Origin: Ignavibacteriales bacterium
GTDB lineage: Bacteria > Bacteroidota > Ignavibacteria > Ignavibacteriales > Melioribacteraceae
Assembly: GCA_020635275.1 (NCBI GenBank)
Contig: JACKAA010000004.1
Location: 310,001-374,000 of the forward strand
DNA length: 64,000 nt
Direction: 5' to 3'
Shown: positions 8,874 through 17,673 of the stretch, in pieces
Layout of the letters: every line of letters starts with the position of its first letter
Position numbering within the stretch: the first letter of the stretch is position 1
Made by a program: the position numbers and the translations under genes
The notes under the pieces: generated by a model
The model's database searches: none
Seen by the model: the letters and a program-made list of their open reading frames with translations, nothing else
What the model was told of the DNA's origin: nothing

Positions 8874-10340
8874 TTATTTAATTAAACTCATTTTTTTTGT
8901 TATTACATTATTGCCAACTCTTAACTTATAAAAATAATTGCCCGAAGACAAGTTGGATGCATCAAATGTTATTTTATATGCACCAGCAGACATATTTGAA
9001 CTTTTAACAAGGTTAGAAATCAATTCACCGGTTACATTATATATAGAAAGTTCAACATCAGATTGTGAATTTATATTAAACTCAATTGTTGTACTTGGAT
9101 TAAATGGATTAGGATAGTTTTGACCCAATGAAATATCGTTTGGAATTGAATTGTTAATTTTTTCAATATCAGTAACAGTAATTTCAACAGTTGGTAATTC
9201 GCCATCATAAATCCATTTATCAACAGTCCAGCCATACCATGACTGAGTATATACATTAAAATTCTCATCAAAATCAACTGCAAAATTAGAAGTATAACCG
9301 GATGCATTGCTCTTGACATGATTATCATATTGACCTTCAATATAATAATTCCATTCTGCAGCATTTATCGTATCAATAACTTCACCAGTATTTGGATTTG
9401 CAACATATATTCTGCCATACATATATCCATTTGTCCCACCGCTCACAAAATCTGCATCATGGCACACAAATAATAAATTCTTGGTTGGCATAAGTTGAAG
9501 TCCAAATGGTCCAACTGTTAAAGTTCCATCTATTGCTTCAAATGTATTATCCACACTAAAATCAAATCCATCATATAGTGAATAACCATTAATTGGATCG
9601 CCAACATAACAATAAACTTTATTTTCGTCCCAATTACCAACATAAATAACAGTTCCATCTTCATTTACGGTTATGCCTCTTGCAGAACCAATTTCAGGTA
9701 ATGAAAACTCTTGCAATACCGTTCCTGAATTACCGTTTGATGCCCATTTCGGACTAACATCAGGACTTTCAAGTACCATAACTGAACCGGCAGTTAATGA
9801 ATCTCCAGTTTTTGTAACATATATTCTACCATTACCATCAACATCAATACCCCAAATATAGTCGTTTACTTTATATCTTTGAGGATAAGAATAGATACTA
9901 TCTTCTTTAACTTCAAATACTAAAATACTATTTGTCACTCCTAATGAATCATTATTTGCGACATAAACTAAATTACCTTTTGAAGCTAAATCATTTGCAT
10001 CATATAAAATTTCTTGATCAAAGAAATTAATCCATTTTGATCTAAAATTATCAAGTTCATCACCACCATAACCATAATCTCCCATTCTACCTTTGTTACT
10101 TCCAGCATCTTTAAACGCAACAAGGTAATATGCTCCATAACTGCCTCTATTAACCAATGCGACAAATGAATCTTCTGAAAGAGTAGTGACAGAGATCACA
10201 TTAGCGCCTATACTGTTTAAGGAATCAGGACTATCAGCTGTAACATAATCAACTGACCATTTACTACTCCATGTTTGACCAAAATTTAGAGAAATCAAAA
10301 AAATGAAGAAAAATGTATAAAAAACGTACTTTTTTTTCAT
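8874..10340 (-). CDS. Secreted T9SS cargo protein, probable beta-propeller
   Basis: The 488-residue product has a clear signal peptide (MKKKYVFYTFFFIFLISLNFGQ) and a T9SS type A tail (LGQNYPNPFNPSTTIEFN ... SGNYFYKL ... KKMSLIK). The middle contains repeated blades such as GNLVYVANNDSLG, GRIYVTKTGDS and GTVIYVGNWDENKVYCYVG, which resemble an NHL or SMP-30-like propeller. A GGGAG sequence supports the start. It is the promoter-proximal gene of the pair with the FG-GAP protein. The function of the propeller is unknown. Confidence 0.8.
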   Translation of the reverse strand: MKKKYVFYTFFFIFLISLNFGQTWSSKWSVDYVTADSPDSLNSIGANVISVTTLSEDSFVALVNRGSYGAYYLVAFKDAGSNKGRMGDYGYGGDELDNFRSKWINFFDQEILYDANDLASKGNLVYVANNDSLGVTNSILVFEVKEDSIYSYPQRYKVNDYIWGIDVDGNGRIYVTKTGDSLTAGSVMVLESPDVSPKWASNGNSGTVLQEFSLPEIGSARGITVNEDGTVIYVGNWDENKVYCYVGDPINGYSLYDGFDFSVDNTFEAIDGTLTVGPFGLQLMPTKNLLFVCHDADFVSGGTNGYMYGRIYVANPNTGEVIDTINAAEWNYYIEGQYDNHVKSNASGYTSNFAVDFDENFNVYTQSWYGWTVDKWIYDGELPTVEITVTDIEKINNSIPNDISLGQNYPNPFNPSTTIEFNINSQSDVELSIYNVTGELISNLVKSSNMSAGAYKITFDASNLSSGNYFYKLRVGNNVITKKMSLIK

Positions 10341-10578
10341 AAAAACTCCCGTTTGATGCTGATAAAATGATTCGGCAAGTTATTATAATCATGTTTTAAA
10401 ATCAAGATTAAATAATTGGCACAGTGTAAAGATTTTTGATGATTTTTCGAAAATCAATATTGGAAGTATTTTTTTATTGCTATACAGAATTTTTTTTATT
10501 TATTTGTGGTAAATAATGTTTGTAAATAACTTTAATAAATTTCTTGCAAAAATTATAAAATTGACTTATTTTAATGGC

Positions 10579-10980
10579 ATGAAAAACTTTCCGAAAATAT
10601 TCATAATATTATTCCTTTCAGTAAGCTTTCTTTTTGGTGGTGCAATTATTCAATTTTTTGTGGCAGATAGTAATGGCGATAACATAGTTCTTACTTGGCA
10701 ATCTACAAGCGAACAGAATGTAAAGCATTATGAAATTCTTCGTGGACCGGATAAAGATCATCTGACTGTCATTGATATAATTCTATCTAAAGGTGATAAT
10801 TCAAATTATTCATATACAGATGAAAATGCCTACAAAACAACTAATTCTTTCTATGCTTATGGATTGGTGATTGTTGATAATGACGGCAGCAAATCAGAAC
10901 CAATGCATACTTTCGTTACTCATAACGGTGTTTCAAGTGTTAAACGAACTTGGGGAAGTATAAAAGCTTTATTTAGATAA
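10579..10980 (+). CDS. Small exported protein with Fn3-like domain
   Basis: I place the start at the ATG at 10579, because from there the protein begins with a normal signal peptide (KNFPKIFIILFLSVSFLFGG). An upstream in-frame ATG at 10516 would put 21 extra residues in front of it. The mature part of about 110 residues resembles a fibronectin type III domain (NIVLTWQSTSEQNVKHYEIL ... YSYTDENAY ... FYAYGLVIVD). There is no T9SS tail. It is divergent from the T9SS pair. The role is unknown; periplasmic or outer-surface location is inferred. Confidence 0.65.
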   Translation: MKNFPKIFIILFLSVSFLFGGAIIQFFVADSNGDNIVLTWQSTSEQNVKHYEILRGPDKDHLTVIDIILSKGDNSNYSYTDENAYKTTNSFYAYGLVIVDNDGSKSEPMHTFVTHNGVSSVKRTWGSIKALFR

Positions 10981-11008
10981 TCTAATCTCTTCAATTTCCT
11001 TTCTTATT

Positions 11009-11587
11009 ATGATTTCATCAAAAGACCCAATTTACTTAGCGTCAAAATCTCCGCGCAGAAAAGAAATGCTTAAAATGATGGGGATTAAATTCAAATCTCT
11101 GAATTTAGAATTAGATGAAATTTTAGATCAGAATCAAACTCCTATTAAAAATGTTAAAAGAATTGCTCTTGAAAAATGTTTAGCAGCATTGGATAAAGTT
11201 GATGTAGGTATAATAATTACCGCTGATACAATTGTTGTTATTGATGGCGAAATTATTGGAAAGCCCAAAAATAAAAAAGAAGCAAAAGAGATATTAACCA
11301 AACTAAGTGGAAGAAGTCATTCGGTTTATACTGGTTTTTCAATTGCAAATAAAAGAAAAAATAAAATTATTACAGATTATTCTTTAACAAAAGTGTATTT
11401 TAGAGAACTTTCAGAAACAGAAATTTCTGATTATATAAAAACCGGCAGTCCATTAGATAAAGCTGGTGCCTACGGCATTCAGGATGATTTTGGAGCAGTA
11501 TTTGTTAAAAAAATTAATGGATGTTATTATAATGTAATGGGTTTTCCGGTTTCAAAAATCTATAAAGGAATTAAAGAATTGGTTTGA
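11009..11587 (+). CDS. maf: Maf-like nucleotide pyrophosphatase
   Basis: Maf proteins hydrolyse non-canonical or modified nucleoside triphosphates (dTTP/UTP or 7-methyl-GTP) to the monophosphate plus pyrophosphate, a house-cleaning role. The 192-residue length is normal. The N-terminal SKSPRRKEML signature, the TADTIVVIDGEIIGKP motif, LSGRSHSVYTG and the SPLDKAGAYGIQD motif are all present. The next gene follows after one base, so the two are probably translated from one message. Confidence 0.92.
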   Translation: MISSKDPIYLASKSPRRKEMLKMMGIKFKSLNLELDEILDQNQTPIKNVKRIALEKCLAALDKVDVGIIITADTIVVIDGEIIGKPKNKKEAKEILTKLSGRSHSVYTGFSIANKRKNKIITDYSLTKVYFRELSETEISDYIKTGSPLDKAGAYGIQDDFGAVFVKKINGCYYNVMGFPVSKIYKGIKELV

Positions 11588-11588
11588 T

Positions 11589-12575
11589 TTGTCAGATAAA
11601 ATAAAAAAAAATATTTCTTGGTTTTTTATTGTTTCACTTCTCATCTACATAGTTTTTGTAATTTTTTCTGATTTTAATTTAGTTGTAAAAAGCATATCTA
11701 GTTTTTCTATCAAAGTTTTTTTTCAGGTCATTATAGTAATACTAATAAGTATATTTCTGAAATTTTTAAGGTGGCATTTTTATCTTAAAGAAATCAATAT
11801 ATTAATTCCCAAATATGATTCAGTTATGATTTTTTTATCAGGATTAAGTATGAGTTTTAGTCCTGGTAAACTTGGTGAGTTATTAAAATCATATTTGCTC
11901 AAATCAAAATTTCAATTTCAAATTAGTATAACATCGCCGGTAATAATTGCAGAAAGGATAATTGAATTTACTTCACTAATAATAATTTCTATATTTGGTG
12001 CAATTGCATATAATCTAAAATTTCAATATTTAATTTTTCCATTCTTGCTTTTAATACTCATCTTCTTTTTATTCAGAAACAATAGATTTATCAATTTACT
12101 TTTCACATTTCTAGGTAAATTCAAATTTTTCCGGCAAAATCTTGAGAAACTGACAAATGTTAGAGAAACTACTTTTAATTTGTTTACCTGGGAAATATTT
12201 TTAAAAATGTTATTTATAAGTTCATTTGCTTGGTTATTTGAATGTTATAGTTATTATTTAATAGTACAATTTTTTGTTCCGGAAGTTGGTTTTATTTGGA
12301 TTTCAGTTATCTATTTAATATCAATAATTATTGGTTCAGTTTCAATGACCCCCGGCGGTATTGGTACAACTGAAGGTGCTCTCACTTATTTTTTATATCA
12401 GCAAAATATTAGTGAAAATATTGCAGTTACTTCAGCTTTGCTTATAAGAGTATCGACTTTATGGTTTACAATAATAGTAGGTTTTTTAGCTTTGATGTTT
12501 TACAAAAAAAATAATACAACAAAAATTCAGTTAGAAAATTTTGAAAATAATAAAGAATTTAGTACAAATGACTAA
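11589..12575 (+). CDS. Flippase-like polytopic membrane protein (UPF0104 / LPG synthase TM family)
   Basis: This 328-residue protein has about eight to nine membrane segments and the LSGLSMSFSPGKLGELLKSY and MTPGGIGTTEGAL motifs of the UPF0104 family, the membrane domain also found in lysylphosphatidylglycerol synthases. It lacks the soluble aminoacyltransferase domain, so it is likely a lipid-linked flippase-like protein rather than an LPG synthase. The start is a TTG one base after the maf stop, which suggests translational coupling. The substrate is unknown. Confidence 0.75.
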   Translation: MSDKIKKNISWFFIVSLLIYIVFVIFSDFNLVVKSISSFSIKVFFQVIIVILISIFLKFLRWHFYLKEINILIPKYDSVMIFLSGLSMSFSPGKLGELLKSYLLKSKFQFQISITSPVIIAERIIEFTSLIIISIFGAIAYNLKFQYLIFPFLLLILIFFLFRNNRFINLLFTFLGKFKFFRQNLEKLTNVRETTFNLFTWEIFLKMLFISSFAWLFECYSYYLIVQFFVPEVGFIWISVIYLISIIIGSVSMTPGGIGTTEGALTYFLYQQNISENIAVTSALLIRVSTLWFTIIVGFLALMFYKKNNTTKIQLENFENNKEFSTND

Positions 12576-12694
12576 ATTTGGTAAGGAATTAATTAAAAAT
12601 TTAATGTAATTTACAATTCCAGTTTTTATTCTTGTTTATTGAAATAATGATTATTTTTAGATAATTAATTTATATAAAATAACCGGAGGAAGTT

Positions 12695-13111
12695 ATGAGT
12701 GATGATAATGGAATGAGCAGAGGTCTAATAGTTGGATTTCTAACAGGAACAATTGTTGGTTCAATGTTAGGATTACTTTATGCTCCAAAATCAGGTAAAG
12801 AACTTAGAGGAGAACTAAGAGAAAAATCTGATGATTTTTTTGGAGAAGCTGAAGATTATATTGAGCAGGCAAAAGGTAAAGCTAATTCATTAATTAATGA
12901 TGGCAAGAAAAAATCTGAAAAATTAATTTCAGAAGCTAAAGAAAAAGTTGACGGACTCTTAGCTGAAGCAGAAAAAATTTTAGATGAAGCAAAAACAAAG
13001 ACTAAAGAATATGTTGATTCAAGCAAGGGTAAATTAAATAAAGAAGGTGATAAACTTAAAACTGCTATAAAAGCAGGTGTTGATACTTATAAGAGCGAAA
13101 AAGAAGCTTAA
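12695..13111 (+). CDS. YtxH domain protein
   Basis: The 138-residue protein begins with a hydrophobic Gly-rich segment and the APKSGKELRGELREK motif that define YtxH (residues 8-45). It continues as a long Lys/Glu/Ala-rich amphipathic helix, like late-embryogenesis or apolipoprotein-type repeats. Such proteins are membrane-anchored and linked to general stress in other bacteria. A good AACCGGAGG ribosome-binding site precedes the ATG. The next gene, also anchored, follows after three bases. Confidence 0.8.
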   Translation: MSDDNGMSRGLIVGFLTGTIVGSMLGLLYAPKSGKELRGELREKSDDFFGEAEDYIEQAKGKANSLINDGKKKSEKLISEAKEKVDGLLAEAEKILDEAKTKTKEYVDSSKGKLNKEGDKLKTAIKAGVDTYKSEKEA

Positions 13112-13114
13112 ATT

Positions 13115-13495
13115 ATGACTTTATTAGAAATTTCACTTTTAATTCTTGTTATTATTGCAATTATATTATGCGTTTACTTAATTATTTCGCTGAAGAAAAT
13201 TAATGAAACGTTAGATTTTCTTTCAAAAGATTTAAAAAATGTAAATGAAAAATTGGAACCTATTCTTGATAATCTTAGCACAATTTTGGAAAAAGCATTA
13301 AATATTAGCAATGAAACTGAGAAAAGAGTATTAGATATTAGTCATACAATCCAAAATGTAAGAAATACAATCTCAAGATTTACATTTAGAGATTCACAAT
13401 CAAGCGGCCAAAAGAATCCAATTCAAGATCTGCTAAGTAATTTAACTGCAGCATCTAAGGGCTTTTCTGCATTTTGGAAAAAATTAAATAATTAG
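13115..13495 (+). CDS. DUF948-like membrane-anchored coiled-coil protein
   Basis: This 126-residue protein has one N-terminal membrane helix (residues 4-25), then heptad-like helices (KINETLDFLSKDLKNVNEKLEPILDNL) of the kind seen in DUF948 proteins. DUF948 genes often sit beside YtxH genes, as here, with three bases between them. The pair is probably co-transcribed and works at the inner membrane. The molecular role is unknown. Confidence 0.65.
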   Translation: MTLLEISLLILVIIAIILCVYLIISLKKINETLDFLSKDLKNVNEKLEPILDNLSTILEKALNISNETEKRVLDISHTIQNVRNTISRFTFRDSQSSGQKNPIQDLLSNLTAASKGFSAFWKKLNN

Positions 13496-13527
13496 TTGCT
13501 GAATTTCCAAAAAATTGTGGAGGCGTT

Positions 13528-15621
13528 TTGAGCGATTTTACTCCTGATGCAATTCGTAATATTGCATTTGTTGGTCACGGTGGAAGTGGTAAAACAACCA
13601 TATCAGAATATCTTTTATATTCTGCTGGAGAAATAAATAGGATTGGTACTATTGCAGAAGGTAATACTACATCAGATTTTAATCCAAACGAAATAGAAAG
13701 ACAAATTTCAATAGCAGCATCTCCGCTGCATTTTACATGGAAAAATGTTAAAGTTAATTTATTAGATACTCCAGGATACTCAGATTTTATTGGTTCGGTT
13801 AAAGCAAGTTTACATGTTGTTGATACAGCTATTGCCGTAATTAAATCAGCTGAAGGGGTTGAAGTTGGTACAGAATCAGCATGGGAATATGTGCAAAAAC
13901 AAGAAATTCCTGCTGTTATTATGGTTAATAAAATTGATAACGAACATTCAAATTTTGATAACGCTGTTGAAATGGCAAAAGAAAGATTGAGTCATGATGT
14001 AGCAGTTGTCAGTTTTCCAGTAACAGAAGGAATAAATTTTAATTCTGTTATTGATGTTATAAAAATGAAAATGTTTACAGTTACTGATCCTAAAAGCAAA
14101 AAAGCAACGGAAGCAGATATACCAGCCGAACATTTAGAAAAGGCTAATCAATTAAGAGAAGAACTTATTGAAAAAGTTGCAGAATCTACTGAAGATTTAA
14201 TGGATAAATTTTTTGAAGAAGGTACTTTATCTGATGAAGATTTAGCAAGAGGTTTAAAAAATGCAATTATTGCAAGAACTGTAATTCCACTTTTTGCAGT
14301 TTCTGCCCAAAAAGGTGCTGGTTTATTTGATTTCTTAGATTTTACTGTTGAATTTCTACCTGCTCCCAATGATAGAAAAAATGTAGTTGCAAAAAAAGCT
14401 GACTCAGACAAAGAACTAGAAATTAAATGTGATCCTTCAGCTCCTGCTTCATTACTGGTATTCAAATCTATGTCAGAAGCTCACGTTGGGGAGTTATCTG
14501 TATTTAAAGTATATTCCGGTAAACTTACCGCTGGAATGGATTTAGTTAATGCTGAAAGAAATAAAACAGAAAGATTAGGACAGTTATTTATTTTAAATGG
14601 TCACAATAGGAAAGAAGTTTCATCTTTACAAGCAGGAGATATTGGTGCTGTTGTAAAATTAAAAGATACTCATACTAATAATACACTAAGTACCAAAGAA
14701 CTAAGTATTATACTTCCACATATAGAATTCCCTAATCCAGTTATTCGCGGAGCGGTAATTCCAAGATCTAAAGGTGATGAGGATAAAATTTCTTCAGGTT
14801 TACATACAGTACATGAAGAAGATCCAACTTTAGATGTTAAATTTGAGCCTGAATTATCACAAACAATAATATCAGGTCAAGGAGAACTTCAATTATCACT
14901 AGCTGTTAAGTTATTAAAAGATAGATATAATGTAGAAGTTGATCTTGAAGAACCAAGAATTCCTTACCGTGAAACAATTAGGGGAGTTTGTGAAAGTGCA
15001 GAATACAAGCATAAAAAACAATCCGGAGGTCGTGGACAGTTTGGTCATGTATTCTTAAAACTAGAACCTCAACCTCAAGGTGCAGGATTTGAATTTGTTG
15101 ATGCAATTGTTGGTGGTGTAATTCCTGGCAGATTTATTCCAGCTGTTGAAAAAGGTCTAAAAGAAATAATGGAAAAAGGAATTTTAACAGGCAGCCGAGT
15201 TGTTGATGTTAAAGTAACATTATTTGATGGAAATTTCCATAATGTGGATTCTGATGAAGTTTCCTTTAAAATTGCCGGATCGCAAGCATTCAAAAAAGGA
15301 TTTTTAGCTGCCAATCCAGTTTTACTTGAGCCAATTTATGATTTATCCATCAAAGTACCTGAAGAATTTATGGGTGATGTAATGGGTGATATATCAAGTA
15401 GACGTGGAAAAATCTCAGGTATGGATTCTGAAGGTCCGTTTCAAATTATCAAGGCTAAAGTTCCATTAGCTGATTTATATAAATATTCAACTCAACTACG
15501 AAGTTTAACATCTGGTAGGGGAATTCATACAAGAGAATTTTCTCATTATGAACCTGTGCCAAAAGATGTTGAATCAAAAGTTATTGCAGAATATAATAAG
15601 GCTAAAGAAGAAGACGCATAA
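13528..15621 (+). CDS. Elongation factor G-like GTPase (EF-G2 type)
   Basis: This translational GTPase has 697 residues, full EF-G length. The GTPase domain carries the P-loop GHGGSGKTT (residues 16-24), DTPGYSDF and NKID. The following domains resemble EF-G II to V, with the late SSRRGKISGM motif. The P-loop differs from the AHIDAGKTT form of the main ribosomal EF-G, so this is probably the paralogue (fusA2-like) rather than the essential copy, which is not in the window. The start is a TTG at 13528 preceded by GTGGAGG. A terminator lies about 35 bases after the stop. Confidence 0.85.
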   Translation: MSDFTPDAIRNIAFVGHGGSGKTTISEYLLYSAGEINRIGTIAEGNTTSDFNPNEIERQISIAASPLHFTWKNVKVNLLDTPGYSDFIGSVKASLHVVDTAIAVIKSAEGVEVGTESAWEYVQKQEIPAVIMVNKIDNEHSNFDNAVEMAKERLSHDVAVVSFPVTEGINFNSVIDVIKMKMFTVTDPKSKKATEADIPAEHLEKANQLREELIEKVAESTEDLMDKFFEEGTLSDEDLARGLKNAIIARTVIPLFAVSAQKGAGLFDFLDFTVEFLPAPNDRKNVVAKKADSDKELEIKCDPSAPASLLVFKSMSEAHVGELSVFKVYSGKLTAGMDLVNAERNKTERLGQLFILNGHNRKEVSSLQAGDIGAVVKLKDTHTNNTLSTKELSIILPHIEFPNPVIRGAVIPRSKGDEDKISSGLHTVHEEDPTLDVKFEPELSQTIISGQGELQLSLAVKLLKDRYNVEVDLEEPRIPYRETIRGVCESAEYKHKKQSGGRGQFGHVFLKLEPQPQGAGFEFVDAIVGGVIPGRFIPAVEKGLKEIMEKGILTGSRVVDVKVTLFDGNFHNVDSDEVSFKIAGSQAFKKGFLAANPVLLEPIYDLSIKVPEEFMGDVMGDISSRRGKISGMDSEGPFQIIKAKVPLADLYKYSTQLRSLTSGRGIHTREFSHYEPVPKDVESKVIAEYNKAKEEDA

Positions 15622-15655
15622 ATTATTTGCATTCTTATTTTTATTTAGAATTTAT

Positions 15656-15680
15656 AGAGGTTGTTTATGCAACCTCTTTT
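15656..15680 (+). terminator. Rho-independent terminator after the EF-G-like gene
   Basis: The stem AGAGGTTG / CAACCTCT with a six-base loop is followed by TTT and an AT-rich tract. It ends 20 bases before the next start. Confidence 0.8.
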
Positions 15681-15699
15681 ATTAAATTAGGGGTGAATT

Positions 15700-16197
15700 T
15701 TGGAAAAGCTTTGGTCTCCATGGCGTTCGGTTTATATTGATTCATTTAAAGATTCTGATGAAAATTCCGGCTGTGTTTTTTGTAAGGCTCAAGATGAAGA
15801 AATTAACAAAGATGAATGTCTTGTTTTTTATAAAGGTAAATTAAACTTTATGATGATGAATCTGTACCCTTATAACAACGGACATTTAATGATAATTCCT
15901 TATCGTCATATATCAGATTATAATGAATTAACGCATGACGAACTGAATGAAATAACTGACTTAAATGGGAAAGCAATAAAAGTATTGAAAAAAATTATGT
16001 CACCACACGGTTTTAATTTTGGTGCCAACATAGGTCAGGCAGCTGGTGCAGGAATACATACTCATTTACATTTTCATTTAGTACCAAGATGGAACGGAGA
16101 CACTAATTTTATGCCTGTATTGGGAAATGTGAAAATTATTTCTCAGGATTTATTAGAAACTAAAAATAAAATTATGGAAGAATTTAGTAAACTTTAA
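15700..16197 (+). CDS. HIT family nucleotide hydrolase/phosphorylase
   Basis: This 165-residue histidine-triad protein has the active-site string HTHLHFHLV (His122, His124, His126), which attacks the alpha-phosphate of nucleotides such as Ap4A. The N-terminal CVFC pair (Cys25, Cys28) is typical of the bacterial Ap4A phosphorylase-like branch. The start is a TTG at 15700 behind AGGGGTGA. The gene follows a terminator and lies just upstream of thyX. Confidence 0.88.
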   Translation: MEKLWSPWRSVYIDSFKDSDENSGCVFCKAQDEEINKDECLVFYKGKLNFMMMNLYPYNNGHLMIIPYRHISDYNELTHDELNEITDLNGKAIKVLKKIMSPHGFNFGANIGQAAGAGIHTHLHFHLVPRWNGDTNFMPVLGNVKIISQDLLETKNKIMEEFSKL

Positions 16198-16231
16198 CAA
16201 GTAACAATTACACAAATATTAAAGGATTAGA

Positions 16232-17158
16232 ATGGCATCAGAAAAAGAATTTGAAAATTTAAAACCAATGACAGTAAAAACCTTAGATGAAATTTTAGGC
16301 AAACCATTTAAAGTTTTAGATGATGGTTTTGTAAGAGTTGTTGATTATATGGGGTCAGATCAATCTATTGTTCAAGCTGCAAGAGTATCATATGGTGCCG
16401 GAACTAAAAAAGTAAGTCAGGATAGAGGATTAATTAGATATTTGATGAGACATCACCATTCAACTCCTTTTGAAATGTGTGAAATAAAACTTCATGTTCG
16501 TGTTCCAATGGATGCTTGGCGACAATGGATAAGACACAGAACGGCAAATGTAAATGAATATTCAACTAGATATTCAATTGCAATTGATCAAGCAGTAAAG
16601 ACAGATCCGTCTGAATGGAGATTCCAATCAACTTCTAACAAACAAGGAAGTGAAGGATTTCTTGAAGCTGAACAAGGAAAATTATTTTCTATTGAAGAAG
16701 ATAACTTGCATAAAAATATTTGGGATATTTATAATAAAAGAATAGAAAAAGGTGTTGCAAGAGAACAAGCAAGAAAAGATTTACCGCTTTCGACATATAC
16801 CGAAGCTTATTGGAAAATTGATTTACATAATTTACTACACTTTTTGCGATTAAGAATGGATAAACATGCCCAATTAGAAATAAGAAATTATGCTCAAACA
16901 ATTGGAAATGAAATTGTAAAAAGATGGGTTCCTTTAGCTTGGGAAGCATTTGAAGATTACAGAATGAATTCAAAATCTTTTTCAGGATTGGAAATGGAAT
17001 TACTTGCGTTAATTTCTAATAAGAAAAAAGATGAAGCAATTGAAACAGCAAAAAAGATTGGATGGATAAAATATAAAGATGAAAAGTTGGTTGGGAATTT
17101 AGAAAGAACTGAGTTTGAAGAAAAACTAGAATTACTTAATCTTAAGAAACCTTGGTAA
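16232..17158 (+). CDS. thyX: Flavin-dependent thymidylate synthase ThyX
   Basis: ThyX methylates dUMP to dTMP using methylene-tetrahydrofolate, FAD and NADPH. The diagnostic RHR-x7-S motif is at residues 101-111 (RHRTANVNEYS). The RYLMRHHHSTPFE motif at about 69-81 is also present. The position usually occupied by Ser in RHRxxSxNE is Asn106 here. At 308 residues it is longer than many ThyX proteins; the extra length is a C-terminal extension of about 60 residues. Its last codons overlap the start of the dihydrofolate reductase gene by seven bases. Confidence 0.93.
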   Translation: MASEKEFENLKPMTVKTLDEILGKPFKVLDDGFVRVVDYMGSDQSIVQAARVSYGAGTKKVSQDRGLIRYLMRHHHSTPFEMCEIKLHVRVPMDAWRQWIRHRTANVNEYSTRYSIAIDQAVKTDPSEWRFQSTSNKQGSEGFLEAEQGKLFSIEEDNLHKNIWDIYNKRIEKGVAREQARKDLPLSTYTEAYWKIDLHNLLHFLRLRMDKHAQLEIRNYAQTIGNEIVKRWVPLAWEAFEDYRMNSKSFSGLEMELLALISNKKKDEAIETAKKIGWIKYKDEKLVGNLERTEFEEKLELLNLKKPW

Positions 17159-17640
17159 AATATAAATTAGAAAGAATAATTATTGCCGCAATTGCCCAAA
17201 ACGGAGTAATTGGAAATAAAAATAAAATACCCTGGCATTCAAGAGAAGAATTAAAACATTTCAAAAAAACTACTGGTAATTATCCAATAATATTTGGCAG
17301 AAAAACTTTTCAGTCAATTGGAAAGTCACTTCCAAATAGATTAAATATTGTAATATCTTCTAATCTAAAAAGTAAAAATATTCTTACATTTAATTTTTTA
17401 AGTAAAGCATATAAATTCCTTCAAGATGAAAAATATAATAAAGTTTTTATTTGCGGCGGGGAAAGAATTTACAGAAGTGCAATAAAATATTCTGAGAAAA
17501 TGATAATCTCGCATATGAACTTTGAAGCTAAAGGTGATCGGAAATTTCCCAAAATTAATTTTAATCTTTGGAATATTGTTGATCAAAAAGTATGTAAAGA
17601 TTTTGTTGTAAAATATTATGAGAGAAAAAAGAGAACATAA
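17152..17640 (+). CDS. folA: Dihydrofolate reductase
   Basis: This enzyme reduces dihydrofolate to tetrahydrofolate with NADPH. The 162-residue length is standard. Motifs are IAAIAQNGVIGNKNKIPWH at the N-terminus, an acidic residue in REELKHFK where the substrate-protonating Asp/Glu belongs, IIFGRKTFQSIG and FICGGERIY. The only start that keeps the N-terminal strand is a TTG at 17152, inside the end of thyX. ThyX does not produce dihydrofolate, so a coupled thyX-folA pair is notable. Confidence 0.9.
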   Translation: MVKYKLERIIIAAIAQNGVIGNKNKIPWHSREELKHFKKTTGNYPIIFGRKTFQSIGKSLPNRLNIVISSNLKSKNILTFNFLSKAYKFLQDEKYNKVFICGGERIYRSAIKYSEKMIISHMNFEAKGDRKFPKINFNLWNIVDQKVCKDFVVKYYERKKRT

Positions 17641-17673
17641 ATTGTTATTTTTATTTGATCGAATGAATTCAAT

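Noticed and set aside
10417..10432. Second sigma-54 promoter (TGGCAC at 10417)
   Set aside because: After five bases the sequence reads AAAG and not TTGC, so the -12 element is missing.
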